A DNA stretch of 64,000 nt from contig CP092863.1 in NCBI GenBank assembly GCA_030710605.1, positions 140,375,547 through 140,439,546 of the forward strand. Reading direction: 5' to 3'. Both the position numbers and the translations under genes were made by a program. Below, piece after piece: positions 54,501-64,000 of the stretch. Numbering within the stretch: the first letter of the stretch is position 1; every line of letters starts with the position of its first letter. Below the pieces are notes generated by a model. That model was not told the DNA's origin. It worked only from the letters and a program-made list of their open reading frames with translations, and made no database searches. Origin of the DNA: Cordylochernes scorpioides. Its lineage: Eukaryota > Arthropoda > Arachnida > Pseudoscorpiones > Chernetidae.

Positions 54501-56625
54501 ATTGTTTACAACCATATAATATGTCCAATATTTCCTTGAGATCGTTACATCAAAGACCATTTTTCTTAATGAAATCCAAAATATATTTACAAAGGAAATT
54601 AAATTTTATAAGTATAATATTAAGATATCTATCGACATTTTAAGAATGCAGGTATCTTTTAAATCATTTTAAAATTATTTTAAAAGGATTAGAGTATACA
54701 AGGTTTTATAAAAGCGCTAAGAAATAATATATAAGATTTTCAAAATAATCAAACAGGGGAAGATTTAAATTTACTACTAATTAACAAAAAAAGACAACAA
54801 ACTTATAAAATTTTGGGGTAAAAAATCAAAATTAATTAAAAGATTTTATATACATATACCAAATAATTAGAGTAAGCTCCAGATAATTAAGCCTGACATC
54901 AAGAAAAAAAAAAGTAAATAGCTTTTTTCACAATAAGTTAATTATGTGAGAGTCACAAATCATCAGTAGGACTAAAGCACTCTACACAGTGTTTCCAAGC
55001 ATTAATTACAAAACAAGCCTTAATTCATAGAAAAAAAAATCTTTATTTTAAAATCTCATAGAGGAGGTAAAGAGGAAAGTTTTATCATTATGTCACGGTT
55101 TATAATTAAGGTTGGTTTAAGGTCATTAATAAAATGTGCGAGAATTTCGTCTGTTTTCGACGATAGGAGGTCTTCTGGGAGCATTTAGGGAAGAACCAAA
55201 TAGAAGTAGTATTCCTTTTCATTCGGGAGCTCACTACACGCTCCATTTCTGTGAAAATTCGAGAAAAAAAAAAAAAAATGAGACTAATAATAAAATAAAT
55301 GTTAGGAAAAGTGTTTATTTTATTAGTTTATTTATTTCTATCTTTAGAATTGATTTTATATAGAAAAATTAAGATTTTTGAAGACTCTCTTTCTCCTTTC
55401 CGTTTCTAATTATTTAACTGAATGATGGCAAGTGAGAGAGGGAGACTTTAAATTTATCTTAGAGGGTTACTTGGAATTTAATTAAACTACTTTATCATGA
55501 AAGATGAATGGATTGAGACATTTTAATACTTTGTATCATGGAAGAAAATGGGATATAATACTTAATGGAGATTATTTTAGTAAACCCTCTTTAATTCTTG
55601 AGAATTGATTTTTTCTAAGTCATATAATCTTTCTACATATTTTTTTATGATAAATAATGTAAGGGGTAATTTATTATATATATTAAATATATGCTTGGGA
55701 AATATTCTTAGTAGATAATTACTTTTTTTCAGCATTGTGTGGATTTTTTTAAATTTTTAGATACGTTATATAATGGCATAATATATATATATATACATAT
55801 ATTCATAGATGTCATAACATTATTCATAATGACAAGAAATATATATGATATAGTTATAAACCAAAATTACAGACAAATTTCTCTAGTGAGACTCTGATTT
55901 ATTTCATTAAATATCAAACTACCAAGTTAGATTAATTTCTCTTGTTTAGCTTTTTTTTATACGAAAAATAAGAGACGGGTTCATTTTATATGCAAGTTTT
56001 ATAGAAACAAAAAAGTGCGCGCCTTATCAAAATCGTTTTTTTTTAGAAGTGGAAACACCTAGAATGTAGGCTTACTGTGTAGAGATTTCTTAATAATTAT
56101 TTATAAATTCATAAAAAAAAGCTTAACTCAGCATTCTCTATTGTGCTTACAAAAAAACTGATACTCATAAATTTGAGGAATTCCATTACCAATAAGTTCC
56201 TTCCAAATGTTTATAATATACACGTAGGGTGAATATTAACTATCTACAATATCTACACAAATTCAATATAGCTAAGTTTATAGAGAAAAAACAAAGAAAA
56301 TTCAGGAGCGAAATTATATCCTATTATAAATTTTAGGACATAAAATGAAGATAGAAGAGGATGGACATGAAGAGGACAATAAAAATACCTTTAAATCCAA
56401 ATAAAACAAACTTTCTACTGCTCCCAAATTGCTAATATTGAGATGGCTTGTCTCATCAACGATTTTGCCAATTTTATTCATAAAACCGCTTTAGAGCTTT
56501 ATTACTGTTTTGAACCATTCTGTTTATATAATCAGCACTAAAGGGTGGAATTTTAGTTATGGTATTTAAAACACTCTGGACATAAGATTTTAGGGCAGAA
56601 GAGTTATATAACTAAAATTACAACC
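54500..56625. other. No gene recognised
   Basis: Long AT-rich stretch; only random short frames. Confidence 0.45.
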
Positions 56626-56770
56626 TTCAGTGTAGTATATATCACCTGAATCGTCCAATACAGTATTAGAGCTATAAAAAAGTGGTCTGGTAGATTAAAT
56701 TGGTGAAACTGCTGGGAGGGTTCTTCACTGATGGGTCAAGTCCTCTCAAGATATTGCATCACAGAGATAA
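56626..56770 (+). repeat. GAAAC/CTGATGA family, copy
   Basis: AATACAGTATTAGAGCT, GGTGAAACTGCTGGGAGGG, TTCACTGATGGGTCAAG; sister of the 6.8 kb copy. Confidence 0.72.
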
Positions 56771-57394
56771 CAGGAGAAAGTTTGTTCCATTTAGATATTG
56801 TCGCATAGAAAATAAATTAAAGAAGAGAAGTCGATGTTAAAATTAAGTAAGTTTTATTATTAGTAAAAGAGCCTCGATCCACTCAGCCGAGATGATCGAA
56901 TGAATAGCTCAGTACAAACAACAAGTATGTAGCCTGCTTTGCATAACACAAAAATAAAAGAAACGAGATATAGGAAGGAAATATTTACATATATAACAGT
57001 AAATGCCGCAATATAAAAGAAACATTCGTGATTTATGGTATTATTTTGTATATAGATGGCGCGTTATTGATTCGAGTTGAAAGTTTCAACAGAGTAGTCC
57101 TGGAATTTAGCAATGTTTGCACGCTCCAGAAGTCTGGGAAGATAATAACAAGCTAGAGTATATAAAAACAACATCATAGATCTTAACTTGGCGAAACATC
57201 TAGCAATATTATTACTGTGATCAGTCAGGCCAACCTTAATTACTTTTAATTTGGAAATAAGCAGATTGGAATAAATATATAACCGAGATATGCGCGCTAT
57301 CTGACGTAAGATACTAAATACTTTGGAATTCTTGATTTAATAGTTTACAAGCAAGAAGGCATTTTAAAAACCGTTAAGAAAATATTCATTCATT

Positions 57395-57555
57395 AAAAAA
57401 CTAAAGGAAGTTGTATCTTTTAGCATGTATACCCGAATTCAGACAATAACTCTGAAAGATATTACAGTGACTTTTATTGTAGACACACGAAATAACCAAG
57501 TGTGAACAAAATTTTCGATCGGCGACATCAAAGACTTTCCACTTCCCTATAAGTG
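57395..57555 (+). mobile_element. CACTCATGG MITE, eroded
   Basis: GGAAGTTGTATCTTTTAGCA, ACAATAACTCTGAAAGATAT; both ends partly lost. Confidence 0.72.
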
Positions 57556-57559
57556 CATA

Positions 57560-58890
57560 TACAATAATCAATATCATCAAAGTACATGAAACAGCAGTGA
57601 GGCCAATTCAAATTCACTGGCATATTTTTCTTCAATCAATGATAATTTATTATTTAATTAAATATTCACTGACAATATATTCAAAAGTTGATTTTTGACT
57701 ATCAATACAACCATGATATACATTCGTTTGCATTTCATTCTCGGTAAAAAGTCTCGATATAACCTTTGTTTTCAAAATGTTTACTAGAATATTTCTAAAT
57801 ATTTATTCTTATAGACATTTCGATCAAAAATTTTCATTTTTTTAATACATATGGTATCTATGAAACGCTAATTATAGTGACAAATGCAAAACAATAAAAT
57901 TACTTTTGAATAGTCAGAAAATATTAACTAGATATAAACAAACGGCTTGAAATATATCTAAATGGCCTTATATTTCATAGTAGGTAGAGAAAGAGTCTAT
58001 GTAACAATCTATTATTCTAGAAGTAACGCCTGCTATCAAGAGGGGACAAGTTGGTCAATCTATAATGACAAAATAAAGAAGAATAAAAAAGAAAGAACAG
58101 CCACTAAGAAGGAGCTTTAGCAACATGTTATCGTAAATTTTCCATTAAAAGGGCCTGGCTAGTTATCATGAAAATTGCTTGCTACCAAATTACGTCCATA
58201 GCAGAGCAGCATATTAATAAGGGAGGTTCGGTCACACTGGAAATTTAATCACAGACGCGATCCGAATTTAAACGCAACCCATCATTATTCCCATCATACT
58301 CAATTTCTCAGCTTTATTAAAAAAATATAAAAAGGTTAATTTAAAGTTTGATGCTACGCAGAGTGTGTTCTACTGCTTCAATTTTCTCTTTACCGCCAAT
58401 TTTTTTGGCGCCAAAATAGGCCAAGGATATCAATTTGATTCAATTTGGGGGGAAATTTAGCTTAAATAGGGACTATGATGAGGATTTCATTAATATGGAG
58501 CAATTAATATTCATTTAAAATTATATATATGTAAAATATAAATATTACTTTTCACAATTATATATATTATATATAATCTAAAATGCAAATATTTTATTTT
58601 TTAAAAACATCTATTTTATTTTCATCATTGACTATTCTTTTATTTTTTACCATAGATTTAGAATACTTTTGATAATTGTAAATATGTATAGTTAACCGAC
58701 CTATTTTCTAATTAATGAATAAAGAATTCGTTTTATAAATTCTATATTACTGTGAAAATATTTAATGTGTAATTTTTTTCAATTTTTTTCAAAATAAAAA
58801 CTACTTGATAAGTAAATAACTATCTTCTTATTTCACGACTGCACCTCAAATTCTTTATCATTCCAACATCAAAACATTATAATCATAACA
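57560..58890. other. No gene recognised
   Basis: AT-rich; short hairpin CCGCCAATTTTTTTGGCG at about 58,394. Confidence 0.45.
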
Positions 58891-58894
58891 TATA

Positions 58895-59108
58895 TATGTA
58901 GACACGTGATTGCACTTACAGTAAAAGCAGTCGCTAACTACTGTCCACCATGATTATCATGGCCTGTAGCACATGTGTGTACAAGGAATAAAAAAATTCT
59001 GACACTTTTTAGCTATCAACTATTGCTTATTCCGAGTAAAATTAATAGCAATTCCGATATATAGCGCAAGCCATCAGTAACTTTTAGTTGCACAATCAGG
59101 AGATACCT
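58895..59108 (+). mobile_element. SINE-1 tail plus half of the GCGCCATCTG hairpin
   Basis: SINE-1 3' part (CACCATGATTATCATGGCC) to about 58,985, then GCGCAAGCCATCAGTAAC at 59,066, matching the right arm of the 1.3 kb hairpin. Confidence 0.7.
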
Positions 59109-59109
59109 T

Positions 59110-60115
59110 TATTTAAAATTTATCTACATGATCCCAGTACAATTTCACTTTTGTTCTATTTTTCAGAACGTTCTCAAAGTTTACAGGATATTTTAGGAAT
59201 AGACAAAAGCTTTAAGAAAATGTCGAAAGTAAATAATATAGCTAGGAATTGTTCACTTCCAATAATATATCATAAATTAGATAGCATAAAAATATTCTTT
59301 ACAAATATCTACATAAACTAAACACATAATTACTGCACAAATTTTCATTTATCTCAATACTTTTCACATGAAAAATAGAATATTTTCTCATTAATAAAAT
59401 TTTCTCTCAATCATGAAAAAGACCTATATAAGCATTATAATTACATAAATATTTAGTATTAATATTTTATAAATCAAAGAAATATAACTAATTTATAAAA
59501 ATTATGGGAATTGTCTCTATTATAGGACATCTATCTATCTATGAATATTTGGATGAGTGAGCTCCACCCAAAAAAAGGAGTAGAGCCGTTTCAAAATTGA
59601 ATAGAACTCCATTTCTCTGAAGCAGTCCCATTAAGTGGTCTACAAATACTCTCATAAATCTAATACCCAGAAATTTGAAGAGAAAACGCGTTCTTTTTTT
59701 CCCAGGAGAAAAAAAAACTCATATAAATATTTAAAGAAATATATTTATTTTTACCAAAATTTAGGTTCATATTGAAAATAATCTTAGAATGAATTATACT
59801 CAATGGATATTATTTTACAATATCCTTTCTACATAGTATAGGTTCTTTTTCATAAATATATGGATTTGAAGAGCTGTCTCTTGAATTAAAATAAAATGTT
59901 GTAAACATTTATATATACCCATATCATATTTCCTACTTCTTCGAATGTATAGATTTGTTTAATTTGTAATTATTGTAGCTATACCCGTCGTAAGGCTGTT
60001 ACACCCGAAAATTTTGTATTGTCGTAATAAAAAAAGAAACTCTTACCATTGAGATTGATTTTTATATTTACATTATATACATATATTTATCGATTGAAAA
60101 ACCCTGTACGATTTA
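59110..60115. other. No gene recognised
   Basis: AT-rich without recognisable coding or repeat structure. Confidence 0.45.
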
Positions 60116-60217
60116 TAAATGAATAAAACAAAGCATCAAGGGCTGCGTATCTTTTATTAGTACAATGTTGTACTAATAAAAGATACGCAGCCCTTGATGC
60201 TTTGTTTTATTCATTTA
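60116..60217. repeat. Perfect palindrome, 50-bp arms, 2-nt loop
   Basis: Arms (TAAATGAATAAAACAAAGC... to ...ATTAGTACAA, 60,116-60,165) are exactly complementary to 60,168-60,217, with TG at the centre. Neither arm recurs elsewhere in the window. Confidence 0.95.
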
Positions 60218-60683
60218 CATATATTTATAAATATTTATATATCTTTTAGAGTTATATATGAAATGGGCGAATATAACTGTGAAATGTAAAAAAAAATTAC
60301 CTGTTTTTTTTCCTCAAAATATTTCTAGGGATTTCTCTCCCTTTGTATGATATATTGGACAAAATATTATTATTTTTTATTATACAAATATAAATTTATA
60401 CGAGCCCGGCTTCCCCCTGTTATTATCTAGGTGTGGCATTTCAGGCAGATTTTTATAGGGTTACTACTATATTCGGTTGATTCATTTTATTTTGAAAACA
60501 CAAATATTTGCAAGCTATCAGAAATATTTATTAACCATCTCTATTAGTAATGTACCTAGTATTAAAAAAAATCATAAAATTTGGTTTTCAATTAAGTATA
60601 CCATTACTACATTATATTATTTCATTTTTAAAAAAGAAAATGGCTATGTAGTTTGAAAATCTCTTTTCTGCTAATTTTCTTCT

Positions 60684-60903
60684 GGAGAGACCATGTGGCC
60701 CACCCTCAATAGAGGAAGGCATTGAAGGAGAGAGATATGGAGAGACCATGTGGCCCACCCTCAGTAGAGGTAGGCATTGAAGGAGGGAGATATGGAGAGA
60801 CCATGTGGCCCACCCTCAGTAGAGGAAGGTACTGAAGGAGGGAGATATGGAGATACCATGCGGCCCACCTTCAGTAGAGGAAGGTACTGAAGGAAGAGGA
60901 GGA
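60684..60903 (+). repeat. 55-bp tandem repeat, four units
   Basis: GAGAGACCATGTGGCCCACC begins at 60,685, 60,740, 60,795 and (variant) 60,850; purine-rich GAAGGAGGGAGATATG linkers. Confidence 0.95.
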
Positions 60904-61358
60904 TATATATTTAAAAAGAAAAAATAGAGCGTTAAAATTATTATAATTCTTCAATAAAGGGCACTAAATTGATTATGATATATATAAAGTGTTTACTAGG
61001 TGTATACTGACAAAAGTGAAGGAACATGTAAAAGATTACACACGTAATATAAGAGATCAAACATATAGTTACAATATCCAGAACTCTCATTATAAGAGGT
61101 AATATTATAGACCTTCGAATATACCAGCACGCAAAACTGACATTAACTTAATATCAAAAGCGCCGAGTGTCATAATAACATAATTACATTGAACACTAGG
61201 GGTCATTTATTAGAAACCTTCATTCAGAAATGTTCCAATATAAACAGGAAAAAATATTTGCTCAAGAAATACTAGTTACTATACGTATAGTTTTATACCA
61301 TATATAATTATATTTAAACGTCTGTTTTATTTCAAGAAGTTTACGCCAATTAATTTTA

Positions 61359-62644
61359 CCAGGTCTATTAGTATGAAACGCGAAAATTTTCAGTGAATTC
61401 AAAAGTTCACCAATTCCATACAACAAAAGATTTTTTATTCGAAGTAACTGCCCTGATTAGCTATACACTCGGACCACTTTTCAGGCAATTTTCGAATTCC
61501 TTGTCTGAAAATTTCTATTCCTTTTGAGTCGAACCAGTCAACAAGTCATTTTCGGAGTATGTCTGAGTTCGAAAATTCCTGTTTTTTTAGGGCGTGTCCT
61601 AAAGATGTGAAAAGGTGGTAGTTCGACGGCGCTAAGTCTGGTGAGTACGGCGGGTGGGGTAAGAGTTCCCAGCCCAAGTCTTTTATGGTGTTTTTGACCA
61701 TCGTAGCGTTGTGGGCTGGAGCGTTGTCATGCTGCAGTATCAGGTTGTTGTGCTTTTCACGCCATTCCGGTCTTTTTTCATTCAACGCCTCTCTCAAACT
61801 GTGCATTTGTTGTTCGTAGCGACTAGTATTGACCATTTTGCCAGGTTTCAGGAGCTCGAAATATACTACGCCGGTCTGGTCCCACCATATGCAAAGCATT
61901 GCCTTTTTTCCGAAGATATTGGGCCTAGGCGTCTGTTTTGGAAATTGGCCGGGCAGGCCCCACGACTTTTGGCGCGTAGGATTGCTGAAGTGGATCCATT
62001 TCTCATCAGAAGTTACGATTCTGTGCAAAAATGACTTCTTTTCATGCCTGGCGAGAAGCCCTTCGCAGATTACCAGACGCCGTTATTGCTGCCTTTCGCT
62101 CAACTCGTGGGGGAACCATCTGGAAAGCTTTTAGGTCATTCCGAGGCTGTTTAAACGTAGAGAAACAGCACCTCGAGACACCTGGAGCTGTTTTGCGAGT
62201 TTCTCCTGCATTTGGGTACTGTCCTCATCCAACAAAGCTTGCAGTTCAGCGTCCTCGAACTTTTGGGGCGGTTTTCCATGTGGTTCATCATCAAGTTCAA
62301 AATCGCCACTTTGGAATTTTTAAAACCACCTGTAACACTGCGATTTGCTCAGAGCGTGGTCGCTGTAAACTTCCTCGAGCATTCGGTGGGCTTCAGTGGC
62401 ACTTTTCTTCCAGTTGAAGGCGAACAACAAAACTTCCCGCAAATGGACACTTTTTGGCTCGGAAATCGCCATTTTCCATGGGCTCCAGAAATTTTTCACG
62501 ATTTGAATTTTTCTAAAACTGCACGCATGCTGATGCCACATGAGTCAAAGAACAAAACGCCTACAACAGCGCCACCGTCGGCTCAAATAAAGTTGCACAG
62601 CGGCCTCTGGCGCCCATTTTCGCGTTTCATACTAATAGACCTGG
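61359..62644 (-). mobile_element. Mariner transposon
   Basis: 1,286 bp, perfect 29-bp inverted termini beginning CCAGGTCTATTAGTATGAAA, TA on both sides (61,357-61,358; 62,645-62,646). Size and structure are typical of mariner. Confidence 0.95.
61546..62541 (-). pseudogene. Mariner transposase, frameshifted, third Asp replaced by Asn
   Basis: N-terminal part VHLREVLLFAFNWKKSATEA (from about 62,460) is in one frame, the catalytic part (IVTSDEKWIHF, LILQHDNAPAH, YSPDLAPSNYHLF) in another, with frameshifts between about 62,030 and 62,320. The expected D34D motif has Asn at the third position (APSN instead of APSD; codon AAC). Inactive. Confidence 0.93.
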
Positions 62645-62687
62645 TATTCCCTTTTCTCTCTCTTTAACTACAATTCGATATAATTAG

Positions 62688-62760
62688 AAAAAATCCAACC
62701 ACGAACGCGCTTTCGGCTTTTATGCCATATTCAGCGTAGTGTAGTCTGTACCTTAACGAC
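62688..62760 (-). repeat. Hammerhead family 1, degenerate fragment
   Basis: CCAACCACGAACGCG and CAGCGTAGTGTAG remain, but the first box reads CTGAATA; inactive. Confidence 0.6.
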
Positions 62761-63575
62761 TAACTATTTTTTTTTTAATTATAATTTTTTTTTCACAATG
62801 AATTTCTTTTTATTTTTAAACGCTAGATTTCAAGCGATAATTGCTCTTCAACGGGCTTAATGAAATATCGACTATATCGTACAAGAAATTGAAATATAAA
62901 AATATAAAATGAAAGCTAGCGTTTTGAAATAAAAAGAAACTCACTGTGAGAAAATATTTTATAATTTTAAAACTTTTTCACAATTTAATCATGAATTTAC
63001 TAAAAATTATTAATATGCTTTTGCAATTTTAGTTGGAAATTTATTTGGAACAAATATGCCTATATTTCTTTTTAAAAAACATGTAAATAATTATATTAAC
63101 CTTTCCTTCCAATATGTTCAAACATATATACCAACACATTTATTATCAAAAAGAGCATATATCTATATCCTTATAGCAAAATTGCAAAATTATATAATAG
63201 TTTTACGGTTAAAAGTTAAAATAATTCAATAATGCATACAATTTATATACACAGGGAAAAAAACGGTTATTCAATTTAAAACAAACTAAAAGATCTCTCA
63301 AAGATATAAAAAAGTAGGGGAGATGTAAAAAAGATATCTGGGGGTAGAGTTTGAAGTGGTGGGATAGAACTGACTCGCGCCATTCTAAGTTTGCTCAAAC
63401 TTCTGGGCTCCAACTTTTCCAAAACTTCCAACAATTTATTTAGTTTTGTTTCCAGTTTTCCTCTCGCCGTCCGCAACTAATTGACTGGTGCTTGGAAGAC
63501 GACAAATTGTTTAAAATACCTTTTTCTTTTTTCACTTTTTTATGGTTATTTGTGACCTTCGTGTCTCTCTCTCTA
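62760..63575. other. No gene recognised
   Basis: 62,800-62,945 has an inverted pair ACGCTAGATTTCAAG / GAAAGCTAGCGTTTTG around CTTCAACGGGCTTAAT, a motif also at 40.9 kb. The rest is AT-rich. Confidence 0.45.
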
Positions 63576-63579
63576 TGGT

Positions 63580-63650
63580 GGGTTGAACGAGTGCTACGAA
63601 CCGGCAACAATCAGGAGCGGAGTTCGATTCTGTGTAGAAGGTGTTTTTTT
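63580..63650 (+). mobile_element. SINE-1 head only
   Basis: GGTGGGTTGAACGAGTGCTA and B box GAGTTCGATTCTG, with no body. Confidence 0.55.
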
Positions 63651-63785
63651 TTCCAAAGATAAATGTAAACCAATACGATCTAACAGGGGAAAAAGGAGAA
63701 TAGTATTAATAAGTAAACAGTTTATATATATATATCATATATTACACATATTATAATACCATCAATCGAATAAAATTCACATATA

Positions 63786-64000
63786 CACACATGGACAAAA
63801 CTTATAGAAGTTGTACCTTTCAACATGTATATCGGGATTCAGACAATAACTATGAAAGATATTTGTTACACGGTGACCTTTATTAAAGACACACGAGATA
63901 ACCAAGTGTGAACAAAAATATTGCCTCTGGCTCTATCAAAAAAAAAAAAAAAAGCAGAAGACCAGCGACATCTAAGACTTTTCACTTTCTTCAGTTTTGT
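63786..64000 (+). mobile_element. CACTCATGG MITE, runs to window end
   Basis: Left end CACACATGGACAAAACTT after TA; the right end reaches TTCAGTTTTGT at the window edge. Confidence 0.8.

Overview
This is a eukaryotic, very AT-rich, repeat-dominated window, almost certainly from an arthropod. The evidence is two exon-like pieces of a Dscam-type immunoglobulin domain, Tc1 and mariner transposons, a copia element primed by half of tRNA-iMet, a tRNA-Ser-primed Ty3/gypsy (Mag-like) element, tRNA-derived SINEs and hammerhead-type self-cleaving RNA motifs. I cannot place it to order. There is no operon, rRNA or CRISPR array.

Layout. 0-1 kb: minus-strand exon for the second half of a Dscam-like Ig domain. 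2.4-6.2 kb: a tRNA-derived SINE split by a copia element (TSD ATATG) that has lost reverse transcriptase. 6-22 kb: dense small inverted-repeat elements, several carrying hammerhead motifs, plus relics of non-LTR retrotransposons and a dead mariner. 22.3-25.0 kb: a 29-bp satellite with 145-bp higher-order structure. 25.1-30.9 kb: a Tc1 element (DD34E, one stop codon) containing a very young LTR retrotransposon. 31-48 kb: SINEs, a 36.3-36.5 kb exon for the first half of a Dscam-like Ig domain, a Helitron-like element whose 3' end is amplified in tandem, and a large inverted repeat at 43-47 kb. 49.9-53.0 kb: the only two intact host-like genes, divergent and intronless: a prolyl-oligopeptidase homologue without its catalytic Ser and His, and a DUSP-UBL protein without its deubiquitinase domain. 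53-64 kb: AT-rich DNA, a perfect 50-bp-armed palindrome, a 55-bp tandem repeat and a mariner whose third catalytic Asp is Asn.

Most striking: (1) the LTR element at 25,250-28,323 has one 827-codon ORF in which nearly all of RT, RNase H and integrase is replaced, in frame, by a KH domain closely resembling KH3 of hnRNP K. Its LTRs differ at one position, so it moved recently and in trans. (2) Hammerhead ribozyme cores recur in at least three short inverted-repeat families, with stem I, stem II and a GUC, GUU or GUA site traceable by eye. In one family both arms carry a ribozyme, pointing in opposite directions. (3) The divergent pair of intact pseudo-enzyme genes.

If both Ig exons belong to one gene, the first ~36 kb is largely one intron and the window shows how that intron was built by nested insertion. 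All identifications come from reading the sequence; no database search was run.
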